Origin: Parelaphostrongylus tenuis
Taxonomy: Eukaryota; Nematoda; Chromadorea; Rhabditida; Metastrongylidae
Direction: 5' to 3'
NCBI GenBank assembly: GCA_019055375.1
Contig: JAHQIW010000367.1
Span: 62,001-126,000 of the forward strand
DNA length: 64,000 nt
Positions within the stretch are counted from its first letter, which is position 1; every line of letters begins with the position of its first letter. Positions 36,021 through 47,810 of the stretch are shown here, piece by piece. The translations under genes and the position numbers were made by a program. Below the pieces are notes generated by a model. It was not told where the DNA came from, searched no databases, and saw only the letters and a list, made by a program, of their open reading frames with translations.

Positions 36021-38040
36021 CTAATCCTCGGCATATAATCGCCTTCTAGACGACAACGGGTCATCGACGGAACCGGTGTCCACGAGCTGTAAGCGAACGC
36101 CTACACTGGGAAACGATAATATTTAGAAGAACCTAAACAGAGGGAAAAAGCACACTTAGGAGATTATTTCTGTGTAAAACATGTCTAGATCATTCTGCGA
36201 ACTTTAATTTGAACTGAAAGAAGATCCATTAGTTTGGCCAATCACAAACGTAATAGCTGTCTTGAGATTTAACCGAACACTAATTTTCCCAGTAGTGGTG
36301 TCGAAATAAGCCATCATTCGCTGAAACAGACGTCATAATAATTGACGCATAAAAGCACTGCTAATATTAAAGCGAAGATGCTATAGTCACTGGAGTTCAG
36401 TTCCTGTGTCCTTGTCGTCCTCTCAGGATGTTCGGGTCCATTTTAACACTTCGCTATAAGGCAGGCTGGTGATGATTTCTCAGTTTGTGAAATATTTTAG
36501 GAGCCGAAAAGCTTTACATCTGTAGGGTATACTTTGCTCTATCACACTAATCTATATATAATATTTGCACAATTCCTTCCAAATTTAAATGCGTCTGGAA
36601 CGAGAATTTCCAAAAAAATTGAAAGCTAAATTTCAAGTTAATGTCAATGTCAAAGTTAATCTTAATCAATGTTAAGTCAATGTTAACATTTCGAGCACAG
36701 AAATAACAGCTACCAATATGAATGATATATTGAAGGGCGTTGTCTTATCAAATCAAACGACATCCTTTTTTAAAATTTGCTTCAATGTTTGGATCGGTGT
36801 CTTGTAGCAATACAAGTGGAGGAACTATGCGTCATAAGCTACAGAAAATCAGAGCTTCATCTTACCAAAACATGGAGGGATTTTTTCAGTAGACAAAAAT
36901 TTGCGGAATCTAATATCTATTGCTGAAATCTCTAAAACCTCTGAGATGAGACAGGTTGATTTGAAGTTGATTCTGCCAATATTCTCTCATCTAATGACGC
37001 CTATAAAAGTCATGTCGTCGCGTGAAGATTTGTTAATTTTTTTATTTATTTACTAGATAACACTACATTCACTGAACGGCTTCCACAGCCGTGAAATACT
37101 CGTACTTAGACGTTTTCCCACTGAATGCACATAATATACAAAATTATGGGTTCGAGTCGAACATTTCACAATTTTTAGTATGCATGGATATCAATACAGG
37201 ATAGTCTTTAACGGCATACAAAATCAATGAATCCAAAGATAACATTATAATAATGGTAGTCGCCTGCATTGTTCTGCCATAGAATTCTATTCCCCTCACC
37301 CTTAATCATCTTTCTGCTCATGATGACGTGGTGAACCGTTAGGAATTAGATATTAATAATTGTTAAATCTCACAAACTGTCCTTTTCTGAAATCTTGCGT
37401 GAAGTTGGTTAGTCTTCGTCAAGATCTTTCTTTGATTTTTAATATTCGTCCAAAAGGCCTGAAGGGTAATCCGCGTCGATCGACTGACTAGTGCTTCACG
37501 AACTTCACAACCACCTCAAGTTCATCCCTAAGATGCACTTCTGTGCTATGTGACTTCTGTCCTATGTGTATCTACAGAAATAGTTTTCCGATCTTTCGAC
37601 TTCATATCTTGCTGTTCTTTCAAGCCGGCACAAACTAGCCGACTCGTTTTGTATGTGTACGCCTGAGACCGCATAGAAGAGCACCAAGAAGGGAAGTCGA
37701 AAAAAATCGGATCTTTACCCACCAAAATACACATAGGACAGAAAATCATACTAGAGAAGACTTCAATGTGGTAGTGAAAGCCCCCGAGCACAAGTCAAAT
37801 TTTGGGGTGTAAAACCCAATCAGATCCACCGCATGAATCTATAAAGCTTCGAATTGATCAAAAAAGAAGTATTTGTGCATTACAAATAATGTGGCACGTT
37901 GTCAGATTGATTTTCTGGTTTGAGTGAGGTCTGACAACACACCGGTGAACATTCCCATATAAGTAGTTAAACGGTGGATCTTATATATTAGGTAAACATT
38001 CAGACTAAGCTTTGTATTTTAACTCAACGAGACATAGTAA
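36021..38040. other. No supported gene
   Basis: AT-rich. The only pattern is a low-complexity stretch at 36633-36690 with repeated variants of TCAATGTTAA. Confidence 0.35.
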
Positions 38041-38044
38041 ATAT

Positions 38045-38270
38045 TAACTGAGTGCTCGAAATTTTTAGTATTTTCACAGCTTTTTTTCGCAGTGTTATGA
38101 TGTTATATGTATACCTAAGAGAATTCAATGGTGAGCAAAAACACGTCTCAGGCGGGAATCGAACCCGCTTTTCATCCTATCCGCGACGCATTCTCTACCA
38201 CTACACCACCGAGACACAAAAAAGTAAAAATACTAGGAACTTCGAGTATTAGTCATTAAAGTAGCTGTCA
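38045..38270 (-). repeat. tRNA-derived SINE-like repeat, family S2
   Basis: On the minus strand, 38216-38146 forms a near-complete tRNA shape of 71 nt: acceptor GTCTCGG with CTGAGAC, TGGTGTAGTGGTAGAG as box A, and T arm GCGGG TTCGATT CCCGC. The anticodon arm has an 8-base loop, so no anticodon can be assigned. The tail TTTTGCTCACCATTGAATTC continues into a conserved AT-rich body shared with 54875-55000. A second copy in plus orientation follows at 38370-38500. Confidence 0.65.
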
Positions 38271-38369
38271 GCTCAACTGGGTTTATAAAGTGAAATCGCA
38301 TACCCGACTAAACCTGTTAAAGCTTGGTGGCTGATAGGTAACATAGAGATGTTGAAGAATGAGTAGTCG

Positions 38370-38500
38370 AGCAAATGTGGTTTGGTGGTAGAGCACGCGT
38401 CTCCGGATAGAATGAAACGCGGATTCGATTCGCGTCTGAGGCTGTTTTTTTGCTCAACACTCAACTCTCTTCGGAATACATATTAACTGGATAATCAAAT
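38370..38500 (+). repeat. S2 SINE-like copy, inverted relative to its neighbour
   Basis: GGTGGTAGAGCACGCGTCTC, CGGATTCGATTCGCGTCTGA, then TTTTTTTGCTCAACACTCAA and CATATTAAC match the S2 core and tail. With the copy at 38045-38270 it forms a tail-out inverted pair. Confidence 0.6.
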
Positions 38501-38509
38501 ATGGTATGG

Positions 38510-38600
38510 TAAAGTACGCCTAGGCCTTAAGGAAGGCGAGTGCCTTAGCCATCGATTTCAAGAAGATATATCAATCTCTCAAAACATTTTCAAAGATGGA
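38510..38600 (+). repeat. Degenerate hairpin-motif copy
   Basis: CGCCTAGGCCTTAAGGAAGG, CGAGTGCCTTAGCC, then ATATATCAATCTCTCAAAAC; resembles the 7473 and 14980 copies with their tail but has lost GAAACG. Confidence 0.4.
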
Positions 38601-38655
38601 CTTGTAAGACCTAACCACCAGCAGCAACAACTCCAAAATTCCAATAGATCCTTTC

Positions 38656-38850
38656 ATTATTATTTGAGCCACCATGTCATGTGGTTTGGTAAGGGCTCTT
38701 CTACAGCCTGATACACGTGTTTCGTCCTTACAGACTCATCAGTCGGACAGAACCGGGCGTATTTCGAGCTTTTTATTAGTCAGTTTTCTCAGGAGCTCTA
38801 CTCTCCCTACAGAGAGTTGTCGAAGACGAACGCTTTACACTCTATGTCAA
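38656..38850 (+). repeat. Solo arm of the 0.4-kb fold-back family
   Basis: Matches the left arm of the element at 47811-48220: ATTATTTGAGCCACCATGTC, GGGCTCTTCTACAGCC, GATACACGTGTTTCG and a decayed second half. Confidence 0.65.
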
Positions 38851-38887
38851 GCAAGATTCACCTAACCCAGAGTGTTGCACAATCGAT

Positions 38888-39105
38888 TGCTCTTTGGCTG
38901 GTATTTCTATCATTTTATACCTTTCTTTCTAATATTGTATTAAGACCACGTTCAAATTTTCAATAGATCTTTTCAATACCTTCAGAGTGTATAAAACGTT
39001 CTGCCTTAGATAATAATGGAAGGATCTATTGTAATTTGAGCGTGGTCTCAATAACGTGCTCGAAAGAAAGGTATAATATCATAAAAATACCAACTCCCAA
39101 ATTGC
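38888..39105. mobile_element. MITE-like inverted repeat
   Basis: Arms about 38888-38985 and 39012-39105 are reverse complements: TGGTATTT, ATACCTTTCTTTC, GACCACG, CAATAGATC with short mismatches. Central spacer about 26 bases, no coding capacity. Confidence 0.72.
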
Positions 39106-40699
39106 TTATTTCCTCGAACTAGATCAAAGATGATTCAGGATGTACAGCATTGTACAGCAGAATTTTTAAGGTAGGCGACTGCCATTATCACATTGCTACC
39201 TATGAGTTTATCGCCTTCGTGACAATCGTGCAGTTGACTTGTTTCTTTTCAAAATTTTCCCCACAAGAGATTGAATTCTGCAACAATAGTACATATGGAA
39301 AAAATTTCTTATCATGACTCCCTAACGCAGTTGGATGACAAAGTATGCTATGAGAGGATACGTTGCTAATTCCAATAACTTGAATTGCCTTTTTTAAAAT
39401 ATTTCTCATGTATGGGATAATATAACTTCACGTTAATCCAATTGGATCTTTTTTTTTGCATACGAAGGAAAATTGGCTTTTTTCCCCTACATTCCTACTC
39501 AACTGTGATTGAACTTCTTCCACATGCAGATACACGGTCATCTTTCTGTCCGTATAAAATTCGCTGCCTTTCCATTATTGCACATCTGCATCCTATATTC
39601 ATTAATTCATGAGCTGTTCGGTCTCATGTTTGTTTGAGTTTTGAGGAACTGCGGGATAAAAGCTAGCCATTTGGGTATGGATTTCCAATTCCCTTTGCTT
39701 ATAAATTTGCCGATTGCGAGGTCTATCTACTGTGTACTACGGCCATATCGTTAACTTCGTATTCGTCATTGATCACTACATCCTTCCAAAGGGTGTGGGC
39801 GTTTGTTTTTTGTTGACCTTAAATGTCATTGCTCTTTGCTCGTATGGGTTCGCATGCCTTTTAATGCATCATCCAAATACGTATGACTAGGGAAAGAGAA
39901 TCACGGCTAAAAGAAAGACTGAGTGAAGGCTTCGATGGTGCAGTGGAAAAAATTGTCGAGCCCCAGAAATTTTGATCGTGATTCGAAGCTAGTTCCAAAA
40001 GAAAGGCTGAGTGACTTGCATAACGGCACTCCTGTGGTTTTTCCAGGTCACACCCTACCGTTTGAGATGAGTTAGGCAGAGAATAAATCCCAAACACTAA
40101 AGAAAGTATCTCCTTTATGGCAAGAGCACCACGGCGAACCTTCAGGATTAGTCGTTCTCAGAATGGAAAGCGACGCTTCAAATTTGATGGTTAATGATGC
40201 TAAGCTCCCAGTCTGCTCAAGTAAGACTGCTTTAAAATGCTACATCTCTGTCGCATTCCTCATTCATATACTTGAATATGAAGTCAAAATGCAACAGGAA
40301 AGTTATCACTCAGAATGCGAATCTCTACGTCAGTTTAACATAGCCTTTCAAAACAGAATTCAGTTTTCAAACTAGCATTGTTTTGAAATAAATGCAAACA
40401 TTTCAAACGAATTTTCACCGTTTTCGACAAACAAGTAACTATAGCGTGATGGAATATCGCTAACTAGCTTTTGCATTTTCGATGGCATTTATAATTTAAG
40501 CTCAAAGCCAACGGCATTTATCATATAAAATAAGTACTTTTTGCATACTTTCAGTAGCCTTTTAGATTAGCACCAAAATGATATGGTGCCACAATTGTAC
40601 TGACCAGATTTATACACTCGAGGCCTTTTCATGATCATTTAGTTTCAAAGCAGTATAAAGGTAAAGCTCAAGTAAGACGATCGATTACACTATACGACA

Positions 40700-40885
40700 C
40701 GGTGATTAGAGGTGCTCTGTGACACACACGTGGTCAATGCTTTGATACTGCGCGCAGATTCACCAAGCCCTCCATCCCTTCAGGACCGGCGAAACTACCA
40801 AAGCCTATTGAAAAGTTCGCAGCACGACTTGACGGATCGGTATGTCATCACGAGTGATTGTAAAGATCAGATATGCACATAATCA
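40700..40885 (+). repeat. SINE-like repeat, family S3, diverged copy
   Basis: Shares GTGATTAGAGGTGCTCTGTG, GGTCAATG, TCACCAAGCCCTCCATCCCT and GAGTGATTGTAAAGATCAGA with the copies at 43485 and 49238. Confidence 0.55.
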
Positions 40886-40969
40886 TCTCTAATAATGCTT
40901 GATGAAGCGATGCATAATACCGAGTGTCCTATCCATTATCCTTGGATCAAGATTAGAAAAATTTATTCT

Positions 40970-41160
40970 GCTAACGTTTCTACGTCTTTACCTTCAGAGC
41001 CAAAGATTCGAGTCAATGTGCACAGTCGTTTGTCTTCATTGTGGTCTTCGTTTTCATTTCGTTCGAGTCAATTCTTTTTAGTGGAGCACCACTCAAATGA
41101 GACATCTCCCTCGGCGATGCCCCTATAAAGGACGGATGTCAGTGATAGTGATTGTCCGCT
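40970..41160 (-). repeat. Copy of a repeat containing the hairpin motif
   Basis: Begins (plus strand) CTAACGTTTCTACGTCTTTA and continues TTCGAGTCAA, resembling 51085-51260 and 41612-41770. Its reverse complement starts TCTGAAGG and contains GAAACGTTAG. Confidence 0.4.
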
Positions 41161-41439
41161 GGTAATATTTTTCCTTCTTCAACGGACAATACATTTGAAC
41201 GACGAGTAGGTATTGAATTCAGCATAACCCTGAGTGCTAGCTGTTAATGATACCGTACTTTGCAGACTGAAGTATCTTTCAAAAAACAATACTATTAGTG
41301 GGCAATCAGTGCCATCAGCATCAGTAACCATACTGTATACAGTGAAGCTTCCTATTCGAACGATGTTTCATCAAAGAAGATGAATCGATTCGGACGCAAC
41401 TAAGACGAAGACCAAAACGAGGACGAGTAACTGTGAGCA

Positions 41440-41650
41440 TAATCTTGAATCGTCAGCTCTGAAGAAGACGAGGATGTCAATGCGATAGGGGAACAACTTT
41501 TTTAATGAATTTTGTGCTATTTTCTTGATCAACAGAGAATATGTCATCGGTTGATAATGCCCGAGATGAAGGAAGGCCTGTTTTGAAAAAGCTAGCAAGA
41601 ATTTTTATTCGTCTAACGTTTCGCTGTCTTCGTCTTCTCTAAAGCCATCA
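41440..41650. repeat. Inverted pair of hairpin motifs
   Basis: Plus-strand CTGAAGAAGACGAGGATGTC at about 41459 faces a minus-strand copy at 41616-41650 (AGAGAAGACGAAGACAGCGA followed by AACGTTAG). The two flank a 130-base spacer. Confidence 0.4.
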
Positions 41651-41770
41651 TGAGAGTTGGTATTCTATAGATGATCATCATCGAAATTAAGAAACCTCGT
41701 AATCGCATCGAGCCGAATTCCGTGCAGCGGAACAACGCGCAAGTGCTCTCACTCAGCGGTGCCTCTTTCA

Positions 41771-43470
41771 ATCAAAAATTGCCGATCTACTCCATTCCAC
41801 TATGATCGGTTCATCTGCTTTCATGGTGGCAATGCATTTTATCGAAATCGGTGTTATATATGCAGGTACATGGTGGTAGCAATATTTCTAAACTGGCTTA
41901 ATTTCACTTCGGAATATCCAACTTTCCTTTCACTTTGACATGACCAATTAATAATATCTCAAAACCTAACCTTGCCTGAACTGGCGCGAGATTGCTTTGT
42001 GTCTTTTTTTTCTGGAGACGATGGTTGAAATTTGGCGATTTCACACTTCAATGTTCATAATGTGAAACCATCACACTGGTAACCGTCACTCCGTCAAAGT
42101 AGTAAAACACCTGTGAAGAAGCAAAGTTACCGTAATGTTAGTCATTGTAGTCGGAAAAGAAATGATACGTATAGCTGTTTCCTGGATTACAGAGATAGAG
42201 CAAGGTCAGTAAGAAGTTGCATTTTGCTATAATCTTGACTTCGTCAACAGCAGATAGATGGCAAAGAATTGATCGAATGTCAAACTGAGCACGGAGAAGT
42301 TTTCTGAATCAACTGCCGTATGTATTCGCCGATACTTCTCTGTATCCGTACTTCATCAACGTTCTGGATCATCTACTGTGCGCACGTTCGAGTTCGAACC
42401 CGTAGAAATACCAAGTTGAGGAGAAAGTTTCTAGCAGCCGCCAAAAATTCATATTTCATTTCTTTCATACAGCATCGGCTAATGTAAATCATGGAAATAT
42501 CTCAGAAACATTTCCATAGGAATGTAGCTGGATGGAGCTCACGATGTTTTGAAGGAAAAGTACCCGACAGTGACTTCAAAAGCGCGCGCTGTTTCAATAA
42601 GACAGTACCAAATCTCACACCGTAGAGAAGGCTAAGAAAAATCTGTTGAACTGGAGGGAGTCGAGATCTCGTCGCACCCAGCCTACAGTCCAGATGCTGA
42701 ACCATTCGATTGTGATCTTTCTGCCCCATGGAACATTTCCTGCCATGACGCCGATTTGACACATCTGACCAAGTTAAAGAGGCATGTCAGGATTTTTTTG
42801 GTTCAAAGCCCAGGTAATGGCACTTCGAGCAGATGCGGAAGCTTGTATATCGATGACAGAGGATCATGAGCAATTGTAGCCTTTATTAGAAAAGTAATTG
42901 TTTCGTTTTTTATTGAACTAGTGTGTAAAGTTTGAATGTTCAACGGGTATTGAGGAACTATTTCTTCAACCTGATAGATTTGTCGAAACTGCTATTTTGA
43001 CGCTCCAAATTCCAGCCTTTGAAATTTGTCAGAAATACTATTCATATTGTATCACTACATCAGTTATTATCTGTTATTCTGCACGAATTTTATTCAATTC
43101 ATAATTTTTTTCATGACTTTATTAATCTACACAGATAGGAAGAACATGAAATCACCTTTTGAGCAAAATATCACTATGTGGCTCTTGAAAAAATTGCTTA
43201 TAAAAATAGAAAGAAAATTTGAAAAAAGAGGGAGAAGAAAGAACAGAATTACTAACCAGTCCTTAAGTTTTAGACATCTTGAATGTAGTATTTTGCTTGA
43301 ATACTACAATAGCTTATCCTTCTAACATGACATCTTTTTCTAGATGAATGCCTACCATTCTCGTAACGGTTGAGTCCCATTTCGAGATTTCGCATGAAAG
43401 TAGAAAACTACTTCTCGGCTTAGAACTGTAACGTAGAAAAGTAGTCCACCTGTGATGCTCAATGCTCAGG
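41771..43470. other. No supported gene
   Basis: Contains a minus-strand ORF at 42762-42502 with coding-like pieces (ITIEWFSIWTVGWVRRD in an alternative frame), but there is no family match and frames are broken. From 43020 to 43320 the sequence is strongly AT-rich. Confidence 0.3.
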
Positions 43471-43484
43471 AAATATATATAATG

Positions 43485-43805
43485 AGTGCATGTGGCGCAG
43501 TGGTTAGAGGTGCTCTACGTCGCACACGAGGTCAATGGTTCCATCTAGCGCTCATGGCTTACCAAGCCATCCATCCAACCGCGATCGGTGAATTAGTACT
43601 AGACTGGTCTCAGACTTGTCTGAGAGGATAAGCAGCACTGACTCGGTTCAGCCGGAGGCCACTGCGAGTCATTGTAAAGGCCAGGTATGTATTCAATCAC
43701 CTCAAACGAGGTTAAAAATTGAAGACGAATGCATGGCGTATCTCTCAGGGATTATTCAACGCCGAAAGCTTTATCCTTTTATATTTATGTGCATATATAT
43801 ATGCC
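43485..43805 (+). repeat. SINE-like repeat, family S3, longest copy
   Basis: Starts with a tRNA-like head, TGTGGCGCAGTGGTTAGAGG, and a weak box B (GGTTCCATC). The body has CAAGCCATCCATCC, CAGACTTGTCTGAGAGGATA, AGCAGCACTGACTC, GCGAGTCATTGTAAAGGCCA and AACGCCGAAAGCTTTATCCT, and ends in TA-rich sequence. The copy at 49238-49515 is about 85-90 percent identical by eye over the body. Confidence 0.75.
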
Positions 43806-44273
43806 ACTTATACAAACATCAGTGCTGAGTTGGAGACATCACTGCATTCTGGTGGATATGCTTCCATAGCTTGCTGACTAATGTTCAGTATATGATGGAA
43901 TTCATTCTTTCTCAGGCCTGAAGACCAAAATGTTTGCGAGCACACATGAAACAACTACCACTTCTAGCGTCCACTGTGTTTTCACAGTATTTCATTGGCT
44001 TTTCAATCACTTTATCGCCATCTGTTTTGGAGCTTCAGTCAGCATCAACGCTGCGCGGGAAAAATTTTTTTACACTTTTCCAATAATATTTACATGCACT
44101 TTATCAATTCAGGGAAAAACTGGTGCAAAGTCGCATAGGTCATTTCCATGAAATTCTTTGTATTGAATATAAATTATCAAGTATTACATGCCTATAATGT
44201 AGGTAATGGTTTGATAAAAGAATACAGCTCTTGGCGTTGATCAATCTCCAAGAGAAGCCTAAAGAATTCGACT

Positions 44274-44498
44274 TCATTGAGCATCCTTTGATTTAATGCA
44301 TCTTTTATCTCTATCTTCCACAATGACTAACGATAGGTTTCCGATGTATGAAGTCAGTGCTGCTGTTCTCTTGGACAGGTGAGCTAAAAATTTACCACCT
44401 CCCAAGGAATGGAAAGCATGGTAAACGTAGTACGCGGGATCAAACAAATGACCACGTGTATGTGTCAGGCATCTCCAATCATTGCCCCATACGCGCAC
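44274..44498 (-). other. Unassigned coding-like ORF
   Basis: 74 codons reading WGNDWRCLTHTRGHLFDPAY and HAFHSLGGGKFLAHLSKRTA. Composition is more protein-like than most shadows here, and GAG/GTGCGC and GGAG/GTGGTAAA donors occur within it. Family not recognised. Confidence 0.22.
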
Positions 44499-45050
44499 CT
44501 CATTAAGGTAATAAGAAAGACAATGCCAAAATGAAATGAAAATAAGCTTGAATGGCCCCGTTATTTCGACAGGCCCGCATTTCTATAATGGTGTGGCATT
44601 AATTTTACTGCCTACGTCATTGGTGGATATCACTAAGACATGACTCAATTATGGATCACAAATATAATGTGCTAACAATGCTCCGCAGCTTGAGAGTCAG
44701 CCAAAGGAGATGTATCCATCCGTGCTTCCTTGAAGCAACGAAGCTCTCTGTATAGTTTTTAGATTTGTGTTTCAGAATAAGTTAGCAATTCGCTATTTAC
44801 GTTTGGAGTCAACCACTCTTTATGTGTATGCTTTATTAAACATTAATTTAATGGCTTGTTGAGCAGCAATTTTTAGCATTATGGCAGGAGATGAGGAAGT
44901 TGCAAAGCTGTTAAAACGCTCATGAATGAAAAACTAGAAGAGTACTTCGAGTGAGCGACACAAATCCAGAGAGTGAAAAGTCCTTAAGCGTGCATATCTT
45001 TATACACCTTTCCTATAGGAGGTAAAAATATCTCCTTCTTCAAGATCGTT

Positions 45051-45148
45051 GATTACTAAAACTGGAAGTTCCGGAACAGTGAGAATAAAGCTATAGAAGG
45101 ATTACTAAAACCGGTACTTCCGGAACAGTGAGAATAGTGTTATAGAAA
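45051..45148. repeat. Two-copy tandem duplication, 49-bp unit
   Basis: GATTACTAAAAC-GG-ACTTCCGGAACAGTGAGAATA occurs at 45051 and again at 45100, with a few differences. Confidence 0.9.
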
Positions 45149-45179
45149 ATTACTTCGTTAGGCGAATGAACTTCGACAA

Positions 45180-46130
45180 AGTGGTACTTATTTGTCAGGC
45201 GACGACAAAGGAGAAACCGATCTCATTTTCTGGACAGAAGCTTTTCATAGAAGTGTTAGTAATTATTCAAAACCATGATTCTCTGGCTACAGCCCCACAA
45301 AAAGGGTTTTTCAAAACACTCTTTTATAACGTTGTAGCATCCGCAATAGAATTACGTTTCACACCCGCCGTTTGCCTTCATTTCTGTAAAGCCTGTAATT
45401 TGTTGGAGGCACGAAAAGCATATAAATGTGTAGAAGAACTTTCGTAGTATCACATTCAGTCACTTATCTAAAGTTTCTTTCAAAGCGGAGAAAAAAATTC
45501 TCAATGAAGTAAGAAGTTGTATCCACCTAGCCAATGGCCTGGGCATCAATCAGCTGACCCCCACCCCACTCCTTCCCCCCTTCTTTGGACCCCATGGACT
45601 AGCCGTGAAACAAGCCCGTCAAGATCTAGATATCGATCTTAATTCCCCTGCTAACAATATTTCCGGAAAATAAGTACAGCGCTGGAATCAATGAAACCTA
45701 CGCTATCGGATGATTGCTATTAGTCTAAAGAAAGAGCTCTGCCCGGTGAGGTATGAAGCGCAAGTATTTTTTCCCTCCTACACCGCTACCAACAGAGCTT
45801 TCCTAAAAAATAAACATATCTTGAGTTCTTCGGAACTTGTGCTATCGAATACTCATTCGAGTACTAAGTAGAGTACTAATACTCTGAGGAAGGCGCTCTG
45901 TCAAGCGAAATATAAGCGAGATAAGAAAAAACACGTGGCCGTGTGAAACATAATTTTATTCCGCATTTTACACCGTTATAAAAGGACTTTTCATAAAATC
46001 AGCAATGTGGGGCTTTAAGCAGGGATTTAAACTTTCGAATATTTACTAACACTTCAACGAAAAAATCCTGTGCAGTGAATGAGATCGGTTTTCGTTTGTC
46101 ACCGTCTAAGGTATAAGCACCTGTAAAGTA
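45180..46130. mobile_element. 0.9-kb inverted-repeat element, copy 1
   Basis: Left arm (about 45180-45370) and right arm (about 45940-46130) are reverse complements: CCGATCTCATT, GAAGTGTTAGTAA, AGCCCCACA, TTTTATAACG and GTTTCACAC all pair across. The left half carries a frame ending EARKAYKCVEELS. The middle has a C-rich tract (45555-45590) and CTGAGGAAGGCG...GCGAAAT, a degraded hairpin motif. It aligns along its whole length with 50170-51070. No transposase seen, so it is presumably non-autonomous. Confidence 0.7.
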
Positions 46131-46790
46131 TATGCGAAGGTGATTTTCATGAACTCCTCAGTAAAGTTGACCTCTGCACATAATCAAATAAAATGGAGGA
46201 TTTTTCTATTCCTTAGCTAAATCAAAAGTAATTGTTAGGGATTATTCGAAAAGGTAATAGTTCATTGGTTAACTGCCACAATTAGATTTCGTGTTATAAA
46301 GTCGTTAGCTAAATCAAGTGGATAAGGGCAGGAAGATTGTTGGGCTAATTTTGCTCATTCCTGTAAGCCTTTACTCTTTTGTAGCAAAATTTAGTCGAAA
46401 TAAATCCCACCTTCATCAGTTCACTTTGGCACCATTATTACTGTGCTTCGTTGAAAAAATGACGGAATACTCCGAAAGAATTATTCACATCACTTTGAAA
46501 GGATTTCATCGGTCACAGCTGCTACTAATCTTTACCAAGCACAATCATCAGTTTTCTCACTTTTAACACTTTGCTACCTTCAATTATCAATGTTTTAGAA
46601 CACTAACGCTGGTACATTACCCGGACATTTTTGTTCTAAAGGAATACTTTGGCTTTACGCGTAGACGAATGTGTCACTCAGTATGCAAATGTGGTGCTGA
46701 GAAAACATTCAGCGATGCTTTTGCAGATAAATTTGTCACGGAAGGTATATCGTATTTATCCGGAAACATTGCTCAGAGTGCCAAGGACTT
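46131..46790. other. No supported gene
   Basis: AT-rich spacer between the inverted-repeat element and an S3 fragment; short ORFs without family resemblance. Confidence 0.3.
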
Positions 46791-46799
46791 TAATCATGT

Positions 46800-46900
46800 T
46801 TGTTGCTTCAACTCTTTGACACGGATCCACCAAACCCATGGAATCCCTAGATTTGGCGAACTGGTACCAGACTTGTTTGGAAGGGCAAAATCTGCCTTCA
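46800..46900 (+). repeat. S3 SINE fragment
   Basis: CGGATCCACCAAACCCATGG and GAACTGGTACCAGACTTGTT match the central part of the S3 body. Confidence 0.45.
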
Positions 46901-47144
46901 TCTATTGGTAACGCAACATAGAACACGCAATGCCGGATTCTTTACCTATTACTGCTTAAGATCAATGGCCCTGTTTCAAGAATCTAGTTTCTTTCAGAGT
47001 AGTAGTTAGCAGCGATGAACGGTGACGAAGACTAATGTGTGGTCACTAGCGGCAGCTGTGATTCTGTAATCAGTGAAAATACTTCGTTTTGACAGCATTT
47101 CAGATGTGATATGTTTTATAACTATAACTTCAATAGTGTTAAGT

Positions 47145-47285
47145 GACATCTGTGCCACTGCACTACCAGCGGCACTTGTTTTACCGTAACTCTTTCTGCT
47201 ATGCAAGATACCAATCAACGATTTAGCCTGGCGAGCACGTATCGGCATCGAACCCTATTAACGCTAACAGATATTGAACATATGT
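47145..47285 (-). repeat. S1 SINE-like copy, partial
   Basis: Plus-strand CACTGCACTACCAGCGGC is the reversed A-box region; after it come ATCAACGATTTAGCCTGGCG and ATCGGCATCGAACCCTATTA, the conserved S1 5' piece. Confidence 0.5.
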
Positions 47286-47810
47286 AATCAAAACAGGAAC
47301 CTCGGTAGTGCGATGGTTTTGATTCTTTGCGTCATACTATTCGTTTTCCTTCGTGTTATCAATCAACGAATTGTTAATTAACTCTGCCCAGATGAGTAAT
47401 GTGACTATGGTTTTACGCAAACGTTACGTTAATTACAGCTCATAAGACTCAAACATCCACTTCTCGATTTTACTTAAAATTAGAACAAGATTATGGTAGA
47501 CTTTCATTAGTGCTTAGCTCGGTCGATCTCACTGAAGCAGGCCATTTATAATCTTGACTAACCGATCAGAAATCTATCGCTAGAAGGATGCCGAAAGAAA
47601 TTTTTTTTCCAGATTAAGATTCGGCTGGATAGCAAGAAAATAACTGAGATTACTACTGAGTAAGAAAAAGTAAACGGCATCGAATCGACTTCTTTAAGAA
47701 GTTCTCTTTGTGAAAAGCAATAAGGTAAACTACGAAACGCTAATTTTGTCGAGGGAAATAAATTATTTCATATTACAAGTGGCACGGATATCCTCACAAT
47801 ATATCCCATA

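Noticed and set aside
43026..43325. 99-codon plus ORF as a membrane protein
   Set aside because: Hydrophobicity comes from AT-rich base composition; no start context or homolog is evident.
46669..46911. 80-codon plus ORF as a gene
   Set aside because: The second half is an S3 SINE fragment and the first half has no recognisable features.
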